From NCBI GenBank assembly GCA_002402105.1, contig NVVD01000013.1, positions 33,423 to 94,313 of the forward strand: a DNA stretch of 60,891 nucleotides, given 5' to 3'. How positions within the stretch are numbered: position 1 is the stretch's first letter; every line of letters begins with the position of its first letter. The position numbers were made by a program, and so were the translations under genes. The DNA is from Candidatus Cloacimonadota bacterium (GTDB lineage: Bacteria; Muiribacteriota; UBA6191). The notes beneath the pieces are model-generated. The model was given only the letters and a program-made list of their open reading frames with translations. It was not told the DNA's origin and did not search any database. This document shows, piece after piece, positions 60,567 through 60,891 of this stretch.

Positions 60567-60587
60567 TTACAGGTGTTTTGCTTGTGA
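60567..60587. repeat. imperfect copy of the tRNA-terminator segment 58528-58547
   Basis: TTACAG, three to four differing bases, then TTTGCTTGTGA, as in 58528-58547 right after tRNA-Gly. The copies flank about 2 kb of accessory genes and could be scars of attachment sites. Confidence 0.4.
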
Positions 60588-60669
60588 ATATCTCTTATTA
60601 TTAGAGAAATTGAGTCAGGTTTTTTATTTTTAGGCAGTTTAAGTCAATGAACTTTAAGAAGTGTATTTT

Positions 60670-60891
60670 ATGAAAAAAATAAAACTTCCATATGGAATCG
60701 GGAATTATAAAGCTTTAATTGAGCAAGATTATTATTTTGTAGATAAAACAAAATTTATAGAAGAGTTAGAAAGTTTAGATGCAAAAGTTTTAGTTTTTTT
60801 ACGCCCTCGTAGATTTGGAAAGTCTTTATTAGTTTCGATGCTTAATTATTATTATGGAAGTGTTCATAAAAATGATTTTGATTTATTGTTT
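60670..60891 (+). CDS. AAA-ATPase-like / PD-(D/E)XK protein, 3' truncated by window
   Basis: The first 74 residues of a larger protein: MKKIKLPYGIGNYKALIEQDYYFVDKTKFIEEL, then LVFLRPRRFGKSLLVSMLNYYYG, which includes the altered P-loop RPRRFGKSLL. This start is characteristic of a family of predicted ATPases with a C-terminal PD-(D/E)XK nuclease domain, often in mobile or accessory regions. The gene runs out of the window. Confidence 0.85.
   Translation, partial: MKKIKLPYGIGNYKALIEQDYYFVDKTKFIEELESLDAKVLVFLRPRRFGKSLLVSMLNYYYGSVHKNDFDLLF

Noticed and set aside
1..60891. CRISPR arrays and rRNA genes
   Set aside because: No regularly spaced repeats or rRNA-like conserved blocks were seen in the window.

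Overview
The window is a strongly AT-rich, gene-dense stretch of a Gram-negative bacterial chromosome. Evidence for this is three outer-membrane porins, RND pumps with periplasmic and TolC-like partners, signal peptides, a chemotaxis CheA/CheW pair with a receptor, and two PilB/GspE-type assembly ATPases. A divergent CcoN/CcoO-like oxidase module points to respiration with oxygen or a similar acceptor. Homology was judged by eye, so the phylum is not resolved. A motile, diderm, proteobacterium-like lineage such as Bdellovibrionota, SAR324 or a relative would fit.

Layout. 1-1632: end of a MacA-like adaptor and a MacB-like permease. 1660-4215 (minus): small ORFs, an ABC1/UbiB-type kinase and a secreted double-psi barrel protein. 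4418-7316: operon with a gamma-carbonic anhydrase, a MoxR ATPase and a TPR protein. 7536-9195: small proteins and an exported protein. Two small minus-strand genes here and at 1660 share an identical two-block promoter-like motif that resembles sigma-28. 9349-16585: a membrane/TPR protein, CheA, CheW, a porin with a PstS-like periplasmic protein, and a methyl-accepting receptor. 16662-26530: a histidine kinase and NtrC-type regulator diverge from a CusCBA-like metal efflux operon that carries a good sigma-54 promoter. 26690-32283: a putative barrel protein, a degenerate PanC homologue, MurI and a Met/His-rich outer-membrane protein. 32376-36707: HDOD protein, hybrid kinase, DHFR, small membrane protein. 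36712-39263 (minus): membrane-bound spermidine synthase and a membrane protein. 39432-45667: unusual operon of a CcoN-like protein, a small membrane protein, a 12-TM domain fused to CcoO-like cytochrome c, a metallo-beta-lactamase fold enzyme and an MMPL/RND protein. 45742-47882: ECF sigma factor, an anti-sigma-like protein with a DNA-binding domain, and a short GspE ATPase. 47920-57494 (minus): YceI, a two-component system with its own porin and PstS-like protein, D-aminoacyl-tRNA deacylase, a third porin, and a PilB ATPase fused to a histidine-kinase-type ATPase domain. 57977-60891: MerR-like regulator, tRNA-Gly, then an accessory tail with an orphan antitoxin, its decayed second copy, an IS remnant, a VOC protein and the start of an AAA-ATPase/PD-(D/E)XK protein.

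The main themes are envelope transport and sensing. Copper-type metal efflux is tied to a sigma-54 regulator. Two porin plus PstS-like pairs sit beside different sensors, one a chemoreceptor and one a two-component system. The candidates for undescribed biology are the 12-TM/cytochrome c fusion module (39432-45667), the ECF/anti-sigma-HTH/GspE operon (45742-47882), the PilB-HATPase fusion (54567-57494), and two genes that appear to start at ATC or ATT codons.
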